Below, piece after piece: positions 31,696 to 44,675 of a stretch of DNA of 64,000 nucleotides. A model generated the notes under the pieces. That model was not told the origin of the DNA and did no database searches. It worked only from the letters and a program-made list of their open reading frames with translations. The stretch's first letter is position 1; every line of letters starts with the position of its first letter. Made by a program: the position numbers and the translations under genes. The DNA comes from Fulvia fulva (lineage: Eukaryota; Ascomycota; Dothideomycetes; Mycosphaerellales; Mycosphaerellaceae), in assembly GCF_020509005.1 (NCBI RefSeq), contig NC_063012.1:7006001-7070000 (forward strand). The letters run 5' to 3'.

Positions 31696-31775
31696 ACCTT
31701 ATGTAGTAACATATATAGACATAAACCCGCATGGGCCGGAGGGCACCACAACGGGTAAATGAATTATCTATCTAT

Positions 31776-31790
31776 CTATATACTAGTTAG
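31776..31790. repeat. Target-site duplication of the young LINE, right (CTATATACTAGTTAG)
   Basis: Partner of 26906-26920; follows directly on the (TATC)n tail. Confidence 0.9.
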
Positions 31791-32533
31791 GACCTCTATT
31801 ACGATATAGATATAATATATACTAGCGAGAACCCCTAAGCTAAACTAGGGAAAGGCCCCCTAGGCTAACATCTAGGTATACCTCGACGACTCCGAGAGGC
31901 TAGTCTAGATCGCGTAGTAGTAATATAATAGTAAAGACGAGATAGACGAGGTAGTCTAAGGGTTAATAGACGAAATAGGAAAAGCGACCTTACTCTACGT
32001 CCCGCTTACCTAACTAACGATATAGTCTAAACTATACTAGACGCTAAAGTACACTACGACGGTAAGAGAAGTAAGGAGAGCCCGCTAGGTATAGACGAGT
32101 AGCTATAGCGAGGAGGCCTAGAACGTATATAGGGAGGCATACTAATAGAAGAAAGCTACGACACGGAGGGAGAAAGTAGTCGGCTAGAGAGCTATAGTAG
32201 AAGAAATCGCCGGCAAGCTAGCGAGGATATAGAAGCTAGCGAAATAGGCCCGATAGGACCCTATATAGGGCCCCTCCTTCTCTATCCTAGCGCTATAATC
32301 ACCTAGTAGCCCGGTTAGCGACCCTAAGGCTAAGGCGCGTCTACTAGCTAGTAAGCTCTTCCCGCCCCTAGTCGAGGCTAATCTAAGCGATATAAATAGC
32401 TCTACTCCCCTAGCCCCTAGTATTACGGTCTAATAGAATAGGTCCGAGGGAGATATTACCGCTATACTTAGGAAGTTACCGGCGAAGAAAGCCCCGGGGC
32501 CGGATAGGATCCTAAACGAGCTACTAAAGAAGT

Positions 32534-32718
32534 TGTTATAAGTAGGTATAAGTACGTAGTCGGGTAAGGTATAAGTCGAATAGATGTTCTATCTAAGGGA
32601 GGCGCGGAGGGCGCGAGAGTTATATACGGGCGCTAAGCCGCTAGTCGGATTAGTTAGCGGGCGTAAGGTCTAGGTACGTACCTACGGGTTTAAGTAAATA
32701 TACGCCGGTATAGTAACA
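32534..32718 (-). repeat. Gypsy 1 LTR (3' LTR of the element)
   Basis: TGTTATAA...GTAACA, 185 bp, nearly identical to 39545-39729 apart from C/T and G/A differences. The polypurine tract of the minus-strand element abuts it at 32719. Confidence 0.9.
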
Positions 32719-35700
32719 CTACCCCCCCTCTTAGAGTGCGCTACGGAGCACTCTCCTCTCCTCTTATATCTATCGTATCTATTATATCTCTTATTGCCTT
32801 CGTAAACACCTTATTATCTATTAGACTATACGTATCGCTCTCTTTCTTATAAGCCCGGAGGCCTCGTTCTACCGGTATTAGAGCTATCGCTACTTATACT
32901 AGTTAGCGCGCTATACGTATGCCTATAGTATTCTTATTTGGTATCTAGTCTATAGGTAGTTAAAAACTAGGTAGCTTAGTCGCTCTCGGGTAGTTATAGT
33001 AAAAGTCGGCTACGGAGGCGGCGGTAGTCTCGATAACCTAGTCCGTAGCTTTATAGAGTAGCTTATTATATCTAATATATTTTACTAAGTATTCCTAATA
33101 TAGCTACTTACCTCCTACCGGTATTAGTCCTTACGGCTATCTCTTCTTATAGTCTGAAATTTGCTTAACTTCCTATTAATCGGGTTCGGCGGGATCGGCT
33201 TCGTATTATTCGTCGTCGATAATTTAGATCGGTAGTAGTACGGGTTATGTCTATCCTATAACCGGCGGATAAACTAGTATAAGAAGGTATAAGTAGAAGC
33301 GATTGTCGATATTTAAAGTAGGTAGGAGCTCTACGTTATAAGTATTACCCGGTAGTATCTCCGTAATTACGTACGGTCTAGACTACTTTACGTCTATCTT
33401 ACGAGAAGGTCTCTCTATCGTCTAGTTCTTAGTGCTTACCTATACTTCGTCGCCTTCGGCGTACCGTAGTATAGGTATACGCGTCTAGTTTACGTACTTA
33501 GCTTAGACTACTTATACTAAGGCTATCTACTACCGTAAGTATTAGTATATCTCTTATATCTTAGCCGTAAACTTGTCCGCGGACTCGGCGTCTAGACGCT
33601 ATTTATATAGTATTAGTAGTATAGGTAAGTCTAAGTCGAACTTAGAGAACCTTAGATTACGCCTAGTATTAGTATAGAACGGCGAGACGCCTATTATTAC
33701 GGACACTATATTATTTGCTATAAACTTAGCTAATAGAGTCTAATCTAGCTAGTGGTCCTAGGTATAGTTAACAAAGATACGTAGGTATTGCTCTATTACT
33801 TTATTCGTGTTCTCCGACTGTCTATCTATTTCTAGGTAGAATAACGAAGATAGCTTTCGATTAATACTAAGTAGCGCGTATATCCTACGCTAGAATACGG
33901 AAACCTATTACGTACTACGATCCGAGACAATAGACTTCGGGAGCCTATGTCTACTAAATACGTACTTAAGGAATACTAGTACGTAATGCTCTACTATTAT
34001 CGAGGTAATAGGAATCATATATCGCTCCTTAGTTAAGCGGTATATAACGGTTATAATATTCTCGTACGTTTATCTATCGACTACGCTTATTCCCTTCGGT
34101 AGTTTAACTACGAAGTTAATAGAGATATCCTCCTAAGCGCTAAATAGTACTAGTAGCGGTCTAAATAGCCCTAGGTACTAGATATTAGTATTCTTATTCG
34201 TACGGTAAGCGCGGTAGGCACGTATATAGCTCTTATTAAATCGTACGATACCTAGCTAGATATAGTTACGAGCTACTAATTTATACGTCTTCTCGTCCCC
34301 TAAGTAACTAGCTACTATATAGTCGTAGAAAGACTATACGATACGAGTACGTACCGGGATTTCACCTTTATCTAGATTATCTTCTAACTCCGGAGGAACG
34401 AATAGGCTATAACTACTATATATATTCTTAATATATATTATACCTCCGACTAGGACTATATAACGGTTATCGATACGGTACTTCCTTAGTAAGGTGTATA
34501 GATCATCTCGTTCTAGCTATTAAACGGCTTCCTTAGCCTCTAGTTATGTATAGAGTCCTCGAATAGCGGTCGTAAGCGGGGTTATAACGTTATTAGTATA
34601 TACCGATAATACTCTAGTAGACGACAGGTTTAGGATACGATCCGGGCCTAGTAATACCTAATGCTACTATTAGTTTCGTAGGTTATCTAGGTCTCTAGGC
34701 TTTAGTAAGTCCTATAAACGTCGGGTTAAGCTATCTAGCTTAGTACCTTAAACTCCTAGCCTATAGACGATCTTAAAGAAGAACTACGAGAGAAACTCGG
34801 CCTAGCGAGCTTATCTACGGTTTAATTACTTCGTGCTTATAAACTATTCGAGGTTCTTATAATCGAAAGATTTAAGCGTCGGCTTGTCCTTAGATTCCGG
34901 GTCTAGTAGATTCTTATAATCGTCGGTACCGTATTCGTTAATAGTTAGTTCCGGTCGCTATTCCTCGAAAGCTTATATAATAGCTAGGAGCTCCTTATCG
35001 TAGATGTCGTAGTTATATTACTAGGGATCTATCTTCTTAGATATATAAGCGATAGGATGTAATACTCCTCGCTCGTTACGTTATAAGAGTACTACTACTA
35101 TTACGTAATCTAAGGCATCTGTTTCTAAAATAGTCTCTCGCCCTAGGTAGAAGTGTTTTAAGGTAGGCGTATCGATAAATACTTGCTTTAATGCCTCGAA
35201 CGCCTATTAATATACTAGAGACTAGTCCTATAGGATATTCTTCCTCGTAAGCTTCGTTATAGGTAAGTAGATCTTACTAAAATCCTTAATAAACCTACGG
35301 TAGAAGTTAGTAAACCCTATAAACGATAAGATGTCGGTAATATTCGCGGGTATAGGCCAATTCTTAACGTATTTAATCTTAGCTAGGTCTATCTTAATGC
35401 CCTTATTTATGATAATAACACCTAGATAAGTGGTCTTGTATCTAAAGAACTCGTATTTATTAATATCTAACTAGAGCCCGGCGGTATCTAGCTTTCGTAG
35501 AACCTTTAGGATATATTAGATATACTCTTCTCTTGTCTTACTAAAGACAAGTACGTTATTAAGATAATATAATACGAAGATATCTAAAAACTCCCTTAGT
35601 ATATCGTTTATAAATAACTAAAACGTTTCTAGTATATTATATAGTCTAAAAGGCATAACTACGTACTCAAACTGTCTATATCTAGTAGTAAAGGCCGTTT

Positions 35701-38700
35701 TCTACTCGTCTCCTACTATAATACGGATACGATTAAACGTAGCGATAACATCTAGCTTAGTGAACTATTGCGCGCTAGTAATACGATCTAAGGTCTCTTA
35801 AAATAGTGGAATCGGGTAGCGACTCTTCGTCGTAAGCGCGTTTAGAGCTCTATAGTCTACGTATACTCGTAGCCCTCTACCCGGCTTTTTAACTATTAGA
35901 ACAAGTACTACTACTAGTAACACGCTTCTCTAAATAAGACCTTTCTTAAGTTAGTCGTTAATCTACTTCTTAATCACCTCGTTCTCTCGTATAGAGAAGG
36001 AGTATAGTCTTCGAAATAGCGGTGTCTAACTATTCTTTAGCTTAATCTTATAGTCTACGCTAGGCCGTCGCGGTAGGACCTTATCTACTTCCTTACGGCT
36101 AAATAGCCTAGCTATTTCCCTAAACTCTACTAGTAATAAAGGGATAGGATCCTAGTCTTTGTCCTTACCGTTTATAAAACGTTAATAGTCGTTAGCTAAT
36201 ATAGTAGAGGCGTTAAGTTGCCGCTAGGTATAGTTACCCTAGGGCTTCTCCTGTCTATCTATGTTTTCTTAAGTATTAGTATCTACTAACATCGCCGCGC
36301 TACCTCCTAGTACTAGCTTCGCTCTTATACCGAAAGCCTTTAGTATATACGCGGATAGTAGGTCTCGCGCGACTTACTTATTAAGATTTTCTTTCGGATT
36401 AAATATCTATACTATATATACTTTATAGCCCTTCCTCCGGCTTATACGCCGAAGTGCTTCTATATTGATAGGCTTAATGTCGATCTCCGGCTTAGTCTCG
36501 ACCTTTAGTTCTTTCTTCGTTCGACGCGCTAGGCGCTTAAGTGTTTTAACCCTACCGGCGGGTAGTAGCTAGCGGACGTAATAAGACGGTTCCGGTTTAT
36601 CGTAGATATCGACGGTATGTCGTATTACTACCTTCGTTATATACGTCTCCTATACTACTATAGGTTCGTCTTTATCCTCTACGTAGGGTTTGACGTAATT
36701 AGATAGAGCTTGAGGTCGCGAACTCTCTAGTACTAGTATCTCCGTCTAAAGAACGCCTATTAGTATAATACCCTTATCGTTAATAGACTATATATATACT
36801 AGTTTAGTTCCGAGTATATAGTTCTATCGACAATATAGTAAGAATAGGGTTATAGTTCCTAACGCGTAGTAGAACGTAGGTTAATACTCGTCGTACTAGG
36901 GACGGCCGAGGACTATATCGTATTCTAGTAATACGTAGTAGCTAGACCTAGTCTCTACGTAGTTACCGATCTGAATCTATACTGTTATTCTATAAGTAAT
37001 AAGGTCACTAGTAGGTCGGCTATCTACTAATATTAGCCCTAACGGATTAGGTAGCTATATTATATTAATGTTGTTCTTATACGTAAAGTCGATATTAAAG
37101 TACGTAGAGTTAGTACTATTATTATAAAGGGTTTAAGTAGGGATCTTTCTATTTACTATATATAGTATAACTAGATAAGAAGCTATTACCGGATTGTGTT
37201 TATCTATAGAGTAGTTTATAGCTAGTAGGGAGTATACCGATATACTTAAAACCTTGCCTCTCTTAGGAGGCCTATGTTTATATTTATACTTTTTCTCGTT
37301 TTCTCGTAACTCTAACTCGTACGGTCTACTACGTATTACGCTTACGGAGTAGACTAGGCGTTTCCCGCGTCGCCGGTATTATTAGCGTTACTACTATTAC
37401 TACCGTTACGGCGGTTATTACTTAGGTTATAGCCTAGCGTAAATAGGCGGCGGGCGATATCTCGAAGGGGGTACTAATCGGTATCGACACGGTAGTGACC
37501 TTCTTATTCGCATTTTAAGTACCGGTTCTAATCGATATATTCCTAGGCGCGAGTAGTATCTAAAGGTTAGATATACTAAAATGCCTAAGGTCGATCAGCC
37601 TACTTAGTCTTAGCGTTTAGGTTAGTATTATTACCGCTACTACCCGAAGCCGTATCCTTCTTATCGTCGTTACCCTTAGTAGTCTTCTTATTACCTTAGG
37701 TCTTATTACCGTTACCGGTCTTACCGTACTTAAGGTCGAACGCCTTAAACTTGTCCTCGTAGTTATATAGCGTAGACACGACTTGCTTAAGGGTCATGTT
37801 GACTATATCCTCGTTTATAATACGGTTGTCGTAGCGTAAGTTTAAGTTACGGAGTAGGAAGTCCTTCTTAAGTTTCTTTTCCTTCGTACCGTTATTAAGG
37901 TTAACGATATCGGCATTCTTACGGAAGGATAGGTAGAAGTTACTAAACTTCTCCTTATTACCCTACTATAGACTATTAAGCTTAGTTATAGTATTAGTAT
38001 AGGTATTACGGGTACCGTAGCGCCGGGCTAGATCTTCTATTATCTTATCTATAGAAGCGTACTAAGTAGTCGTACCTTCCGTAGACTTAGTAAGGCTAGG
38101 GATCTTTAAGTCGACAAAGTTCTATATACCGTTCTTTAACTAGCTCTAGACGTTATAAAGGGAGTCCTTTACGGTACGGTACTTAGAGGCTTAGAGCTTA
38201 GCTTTAGTAGTACGCTACTACTCTTAGAACTTAATGTCGTCGCTCTTTAGATCGAACTTAGTAGGGGCCTTTAGCTCGTTAGAGGACTTGATACTAGTAG
38301 TTATGTCGGCGTCGTAAGACGTATATACGGAGATAGGGTTACTATCTAAGTCGGTACTCGGGCGATTCTTCCTACCCTTATAACTACCGTCCTTACGGCT
38401 ATTCTTATAGCCCTTATTACCGTCGTCCTCGTCGTCTAATAAGTCCGATAAATCCGGGTCCGACTTCTTCTTATTAGGCTTACCTCTATTCTATCGACGC
38501 TCTAGTGACTCTTTAGACTCGGTTCGCTAAGGTAGTAGGTCTTACTTTTCCTAAGACCGGCTACGGTCCTTCTCTTACTTCTTAAGCTTAGTAACACGCT
38601 TCTCGGCTACTACGAGCTTAGTCTCGGTCTCTACTAGCTTACTCTCCGCTACCTTATACTACGTACGATATACCTTCTTTATATCTTTAGCCCTCGTAAG

Positions 38701-39544
38701 CTCGTCTAGGTTAATAATAATAGTGTTATCGCGCTTAGCGATCTCCTCCTTTAGTCGCGTAACCTCCTCTTCTAGGGACTGTCTAGTCGCCTATTCCGTA
38801 TCGATTATATCCTCGAGTCGGTCTATCTAGTCCTTAGTATCTTACGCCTTACGGAGCTTAATATAGTTAGCTATATCGAGCGTAGTATTAAGCTTATACG
38901 TACGTCGGTAATCGGACTCGATATTATAGAGAATCTTATAGATCTACTACGGATAGTTATTAACTGTCTTCTTAAACTTGTCTATATTTAACCCGTTTAA
39001 CGAGTCGAAGGCTTCCTAGAAGTTGTCGATAGTAACCCTCCTCTTCCTCGGTACCTTAGTACCCTTATCTTCTATCTTATCCTCGATAAACTCTACCCTA
39101 TATAGGTTAGCTAAGTTTAGCTCTATCTCGACCTCCTCTTCCTTAATTACCTTAAGTTGGTCGAACACCTTCTTATACTACTTACGGTACTATTTATTCT
39201 TGTCGAGGAGCTTGTTTATAATATCCTCTTTACGTCCTTAAGTCTACTTCGCCGGGTTCGCGCTTTCGTTATCGGGCGGATCGGGTAGTAGAGTAAAGAA
39301 AGATAATTTATTAAGGGGCGCGCGATAAACACGTCTATTAGTGTTCTCTATACTTACGCCTAGTACGCCGGTGCCCGTCTGTCTCGCTATTATTACTATA
39401 TTAGCTATAATCTACTTTAAGGTACGACTTAGCGAGTACGATACCTAATCGTAGTACTTCCTCGTATACTATCGTGGTTTCTCTATAATCTCCTAAATAT
39501 AGCTTCTCGTATCTCTCTATACGTTAGTAAGAATCTATTCGAAG

Positions 39545-39729
39545 TATTATAAGTAGGTATAAGTACGTAGTCGGGTAAGGTACAAGTCGAATAGACGTTC
39601 TATCTAAGAGAGGCGCGGAGGGCGCGAGAGTTATATACGGGCGCTAAGCCGCTAGTCGGATTAGTTAGCGGGCGCGGAGTCTAGGTACGTACCTACGGGT
39701 TTAAGTAAATGTACGCCGGTACGGTGACA
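39545..39729 (-). repeat. Gypsy 1 LTR (5' LTR of the element)
   Basis: 185-bp partner of 32534-32718. The terminal TG of the left copy appears here as TA, a typical RIP change. Confidence 0.9.
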
Positions 39730-42700
39730 TATTAGGTCCCTATATAGCTAGTAATTATGTCTCTAGAAAGCTCGGAGTACTATCGGGCCTATTGTCTTAG
39801 GGGGCTTCCTTTTCTAGTCATACTCCTATAGGTAGCTCGCTATCTATTCCGCTAGGCTTTAGGTCTTAGCCTTGCTCCCGCCGGCCTAGCGAGTCCTACG
39901 CTCCTCCTCCTTTCGTGCTAGCCATTCGGTGTTTATCTATACGGCCGTAAAGGTAGTAAGGTTATCCTCTTTTTAGCTTGTCCTATGTCCGGCCCCTCTC
40001 TAGTAGCGGCTTTATATCTTATTCTTTACCTCCTAGATTATAGTTTATACTAGGTAGTCTATCGTCTTTACCGCGTATTAAATTCTTATTCCCCGGATAT
40101 ATTAGCCGATTAGTAGTATTCCCGTCTCTATTTCTACCGTACTTATTAACGTTATCTTATATACCCCTAGTATTCTACGTAGGTTACCTACCTATATCCT
40201 ATTTAGGGCTTAGTCTATCCGTTTCGGGATCGGCTTACCTACGCCTCCTATACCCTTAATCTATACCCCGTATAATATAGCTAGTCTAACGATCGCCTTA
40301 TATATTACCCTTACCTTATCGAATATTACTCCCTATATAGACACCGTAAGCCTCTTTATCGAGGCTTCGTTAACTTACGCTCGACTCTAGGCTTTCTTAA
40401 TCTATACGTTCTAGCTTAGCTTCGGGTCGAGCTAGATCCTTAGTACTCGTAGCTCCGCTAATAGCTTAGTCTCGTAGCCTTAGATTCTTACCGCCGCCTT
40501 TATATTATAGTATGTTCTCGCCTTACTAAAGTGTATAAGCTAGTACTTTTTAGGGGCGAACCGGGCACTATACTTCTTTACCTACTCCTCGCATTTTTTA
40601 TACCTATCTTTAAGGAGGCGACAGTTCTCTTCTATCGAGTCTAACTAGGCTAGAATATTTATGTCGTCTACGAATCCTAATACTAAGGTTTACGGAGAGG
40701 TAAGTAGGGGAATTAGATCCGACATAAATATTAGAAATAGGATAGGGGAGAGAGTAGATCCCTAAGGTATTCTAGTCTCTACCTTTACCGGGTCGGACGT
40801 ATACCTTCCTAGGACTAGGTATGTCGTCCGTTCCTAGAGAAAGGAGTAGACGAACGTCGTTACCTACTAGGGGATGCCTTTCTACTATAGGATATGTATT
40901 AGCCTTTAGTATAAGACGTTATCGAAGGCCCCTACGATGTCGAGGGATAGTAAGGACGCCGCTCGGTTCCTACTATAGTACTAGAGGGTCTGAATTTGCT
41001 CCGTAATTAGCTCTATTACTATTAGTATCGATCGCTAGCTTCTTCCCCCTATCTATATTACTAGGAGTACGTAGTTGTCCTCGGCTAGCTACGTAAGTCT
41101 CTAGGCTACTATCTTTTCTAGGACCTTCCCTATCGTATTTAGAAGTACGATTAGTCTATACGATTTGGGCTAAGTATAGTCCTCCTTCTATAGCTTACGT
41201 AGCACTACTGTTATAGACTCTCTATACGGCTTCGGGTGGTACCCTAGCCGTAGCTACGCGGTAAATAGGTTTATAAGGCTCGGCGCGACCTCTTCTCTAT
41301 ACTCTTTTAGTAGTATATTTAGTATCCTATCTAGGCCTAGGGCTTTTTGTCCTTTTAGCTTACTTATAACTCCTGTTACTATATTAGAGCTAACTGCCTA
41401 ATCTATATCTAGGGGTTCCGGGTATATACTCGGGTCGATGTCCGTAAGGTCTACCTCTACTTACGTCGAAAAGAAATGGTCGGCTAATGCTTTTGCCTTA
41501 CCCCGGGGCGTAGCCTAGGCAATCCCTTCGCGGTCTACGATTAGAGGGAATTGCGGGGTTTGTTACTCTTTAGGTAGTCGTACCTATTTAGTAAGTCTCT
41601 ATATCTATCCCGGGTTTTCTATAACGAGCCCGATCGTTACTCTCTAGTCCTATAGCTTATCGCGTCTTATCTATGCCTTCTTCTCTTATGTCGCGCGATA
41701 GTATTGCTCCTACGTCTCTTAGGTATACTCCTTCGTCTACTATCGCCTTGCCCTTCTAGCCTCCTTTACCTTTATAGAGTATTTAGGGGTCTAGAAGGCC
41801 TTTTACTACGTTAAGGGCCGGAGTAACGGCGTATATTATTCCGCTACTTACTATATAACCGAGGTAATCTGTTCCGCTACTTGATCTAGCTAAGCTATCG
41901 TCTCGAGTTCTCTATACTATAGTAGGTTCGCTATTAGGAAGCCTCTTATATCGTCCTAGCGTACCTTCTTCTAGTTACGGCGTAGTTCGCTTACTAGCTC
42001 CTCTATCGCCTTCACCCCTAGCGTCGTTTCAAGAGGGATATAGTCTAAGGAGGCTTCTAGCGCGTAGTTCGGTCGGCATTAGACTAGTCTCTCTTCAAGT
42101 TCTCGTAATAGAAAGTATAGGTCGATCGTACTTATACTAGTACGGGCCTTCTACGTCTCTATTCCCTTTAGTATTACTAAGGCTATTCCGTAGCGTACGG
42201 TTATATCTAGTAGCTTTCCCCTTAGAAACGCGTACGGGGGAGTGAATTCGAGTCCCTATTATAGGTAGTAGAGGTTAAAGTCGCCGAGGAGTACTTACTT
42301 CGTGTCTTAGCTAAGGGTCCGCTCTAGGTAGGCGAGGGTTCCTAGTTCCCTACTCGTCCGACCCCGCGGTAGCGGGTTATAAACGTTATAGATCTAGATA
42401 GAGCCTTATATCGCGTCGATCTAGATTAATATTATGTCTCCTAGGTTGCCCTACTACGGTAGTATAACCTTCTACGACTTAAGGTCTATAGTCTTACTTA
42501 CGTATATATATGTCCTTAGGATAACGCCTCTTTCGCCCGCGATTACGGTATAGTATCTCCGGTTATTATAAGTAGCTAGGAGTCCTACGTAGGGGTTGAT
42601 CTATAGTTCCTATACCGTAATAACGTAGTACCGTAGCGGGTCTAGCTCTTATAGAAAGTAGCGCTAGACCTTGTCCCTACTTTTGTTTACGTTATACTAT

Positions 42701-44270
42701 ATAATAGTAATGTCGTCGTATAGTATTATTCGTTATCCGTAAGGTCTATTTCCGTACTAACCTACTATATCTCCTAAGCCTATATCCCGCTATCCGGCTA
42801 GCCCTAGGACCGCTAGGGCGCCCTAAAGATTCGTATTAGCCTAGTTCGTTAGCGGCCCGGTTAAGGTGTCTAGGCCTACTAGGAGGTAGATACGTTTAAG
42901 GTAAGGTTCCCTTATTCGTCTCTTCTACCCTCTTCCTCTTACTCGGCTCGAAGCCCTTATATATAGTAGGTCCCTCCTACTATCGTTAGGGGTACCTAGC
43001 TAGTATAGAGATCCTTACTTATCTCGCTCGTTCTTATACTACTATTCTAGCTAGGTATTAGTTTTAATACGCTAGGTACCTTCGGCCGTAGTATATATAC
43101 TTACTCTCCTTTTTAGGCATTCCCTTCCCTAGTATAGGCCTACGTAGTAAGGGTACTTTATAGTCTTCTCTCCGTATTTTAGGGCTATATAACCGTACTA
43201 TTAGTATTAGAAGTATTATAGTACCCTATAGCTACTCTAATAGATCTCCGTATCTATCCTCTCGTAGTTCTAGAATAGCCTATTATCTAGTATCTAGTTA
43301 GCTTGTTCCGCTATCTCTACCTAGATAATAAGCGATAAATACGTCTTCTCTCGGTCTACTATCTTATATCACTATACCGCCTTCGTTAGTCGTACTCCTA
43401 GGGATATATTCTAGTTCTATACTTAGAGTTAGGGAAGGTCTTCGACCTTAAATATCCTAGGGACCCCGTAGGCGATAACGGTATACTATTAGTAGGAGAC
43501 TCGCGCCGACTTCGCGACTTTAGTAGTCTACTCCTTATAGGTCTCTAGTTTTTATCTATTAGACTCTTATACGGTAAAGAGTCTTACTACGCCTATTACC
43601 TCTACCTTCGCTCTAACTACCTCCTTTTAGCCGATTCTATCGACAATCTCCTTACTTATTAGGGCTACGATTTCTTGTTTCTCCGCCGGATTAGTAATGT
43701 ATAGGCGTACCGTATTACTTACCTTCGTAGGGGGTTAATTCTTACCTACTACTACTATTACCTTTATAGTTAGTCTCTAGGCTACCTTCTATATTACTTA
43801 TTAGATTGTCTTTAGGATTTAGTATAATAGCGCTTTTAGCGCTCCTAGTAGCTATACTATAGTGTTCTTATATACCCGGGCTAGGTATTCGTTATCCCCT
43901 AGTAAGTTTTCCGCCTCCGTATATAGGGTCGTCTACGCTATATTATTTGTCGTTAGCCTCTACTTTCTATATAGTAGGCCTTAGCTTATGCCCTAGGTTT
44001 TTCCTTAGTTTATTCCCCGGTTTAGCTCTTAGTATAGAATATTCGTAAGGCTATAGCTCTTATTAGTTACTATCCTTAGCTACTATTCGGGGTGAGGTCG
44101 TGCTTCCTAATTCGGTAGTTATTCTCCGTAACTCCGTAACTCTAGGGTCTACCGTTAGAGGAACGAAACCTTAGTTTTAGGCTTCTTTATACTACGATTA
44201 CGCCGCCGCTAGCGTAGGCGGGTCGCTACTACTTTAGTAGATTACTCGTCTTAATAAGGGCTATTTAATA
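39730..44270 (-). mobile_element. Tad1-like LINE (family C), RIP-mutated, 3' end lost at the Gypsy LTR
   Basis: Minus-strand LINE related to family A. From its 5' end near 44270: a 5' UTR sharing blocks with family A (CGCCTACGCTAGCGG-like), ORF1 with degraded zinc knuckles (about 43250-43100), endonuclease (about 42700-41950), reverse transcriptase with the FVDD box reading on the minus strand near 40660, and the C-terminal region up to 39730. The sequence continuing in family A beyond that point (about 52005) is absent here, because the Gypsy LTR begins. No open frame survives. The 5' boundary is approximate. Confidence 0.8.
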
Positions 44271-44620
44271 GATAGTCCTCGTCGATATTCTTTACTAAGA
44301 TATATATAGCTAGGAGGCGACCTTAGTAGGAAGGTAGGGTTTACGAAGAATCTCTCTTATAGAAAGTATATAGTATAGTTATACTAGTACTATAACTAGT
44401 ACGGGTAGAAAAGCAAAAGCTCTAACTCTTTCTAATACCGGAGTATCGCCTAAGTTTACTAATCTACGTTTTGTTTACGTATATAATATCCCTACTTTTA
44501 AGCTTAATAAACCCCGTCGCCTATAGATAGCTAATAGGGTAACTACGAGGCTACTCGAAGTAGCCCTAATAAATATTACTATTAGAGGATATACGAGCTA
44601 AGAACTCTACGATACTACGG
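44271..44620. other. Unassigned RIP-mutated spacer
   Basis: About 350 bp between LINE C and the next LINE fragment. It lacks CpA and TpG like its neighbours, and shows no recognised element end or coding frame. Possibly a remnant of an older repeat. Confidence 0.5.
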
Positions 44621-44660
44621 ACTTCTATATAGAGGGCGGACTTTCGGTAGTTACGACTTC

Positions 44661-44675
44661 TATATACGGCTATTA
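44661..44675. repeat. Target-site duplication of composite copy 2, left (TATATACGGCTATTA)
   Basis: Fifteen bases repeated at 52574-52588; they belong to the family B target LINE. Confidence 0.85.

Larger units (their letters stand above)
26921..31775 (+). mobile_element. Young, structurally intact Tad1-like LINE
   Basis: Non-LTR retrotransposon with two full open reading frames, a 3' UTR of about 180 bp with the LINE hairpin, and a (TATC)n tail. A perfect 15-bp target duplication flanks it. The 5' UTR is only 18 bp, so the copy may be slightly 5'-truncated. It is not RIP-mutated: CpA is abundant and neither ORF has a stop. It is strikingly poor in CpG, unlike the host genes. It lies in the sense orientation inside an old, heavily mutated relative. 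Confidence 0.95.
26237..32533 (+). mobile_element. Old family B LINE, RIP-mutated, split by a young LINE and truncated by a Gypsy LTR
   Basis: Two parts, 26237-26905 and 31791-32533, join across the young LINE. The first reads as an ORF2 endonuclease (a degraded YNVN start, then VVGDFNIYY and GTIDLS in conceptual frame). The second matches the family B stretch at 49058-49580, the linker between endonuclease and reverse transcriptase, ending in KKAPGPDRI..ELLKK. CAG has become TAG throughout. The 5' part of the LINE is missing; the rest of ORF2 is cut off at 32533 by the LTR of the Gypsy element. Confidence 0.8.
32534..39729 (-). mobile_element. Chromodomain Gypsy LTR retrotransposon (chromovirus), RIP-mutated
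   Basis: 7.2 kb with 185-bp LTRs at 32534-32718 and 39545-39729. In minus orientation, conceptual frames with many TAG stops show Gag (about 39240-37300), an aspartic-protease region with the ILGRPWYDEY-like block (about 36900), reverse transcriptase (LDVIATFN near 35750; an NNVLVFSK block near 35540, where the usual first Asp is lost), the RNase H region, integrase (about 34300-33700), and a C-terminal chromodomain-like block (YLVK..GY, about 33080). A polypurine tract precedes the 3' LTR (32719-32735). The flanks lack a target duplication: GAAGT on the left, TATTA on the right, lying in two different LINEs. Confidence 0.87.

Noticed and set aside
31761..31780. TATC tandem repeats as a CRISPR-like or independent satellite array
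   Set aside because: They are short, sit exactly at LINE 3' ends, and are explained as retrotransposition tails.
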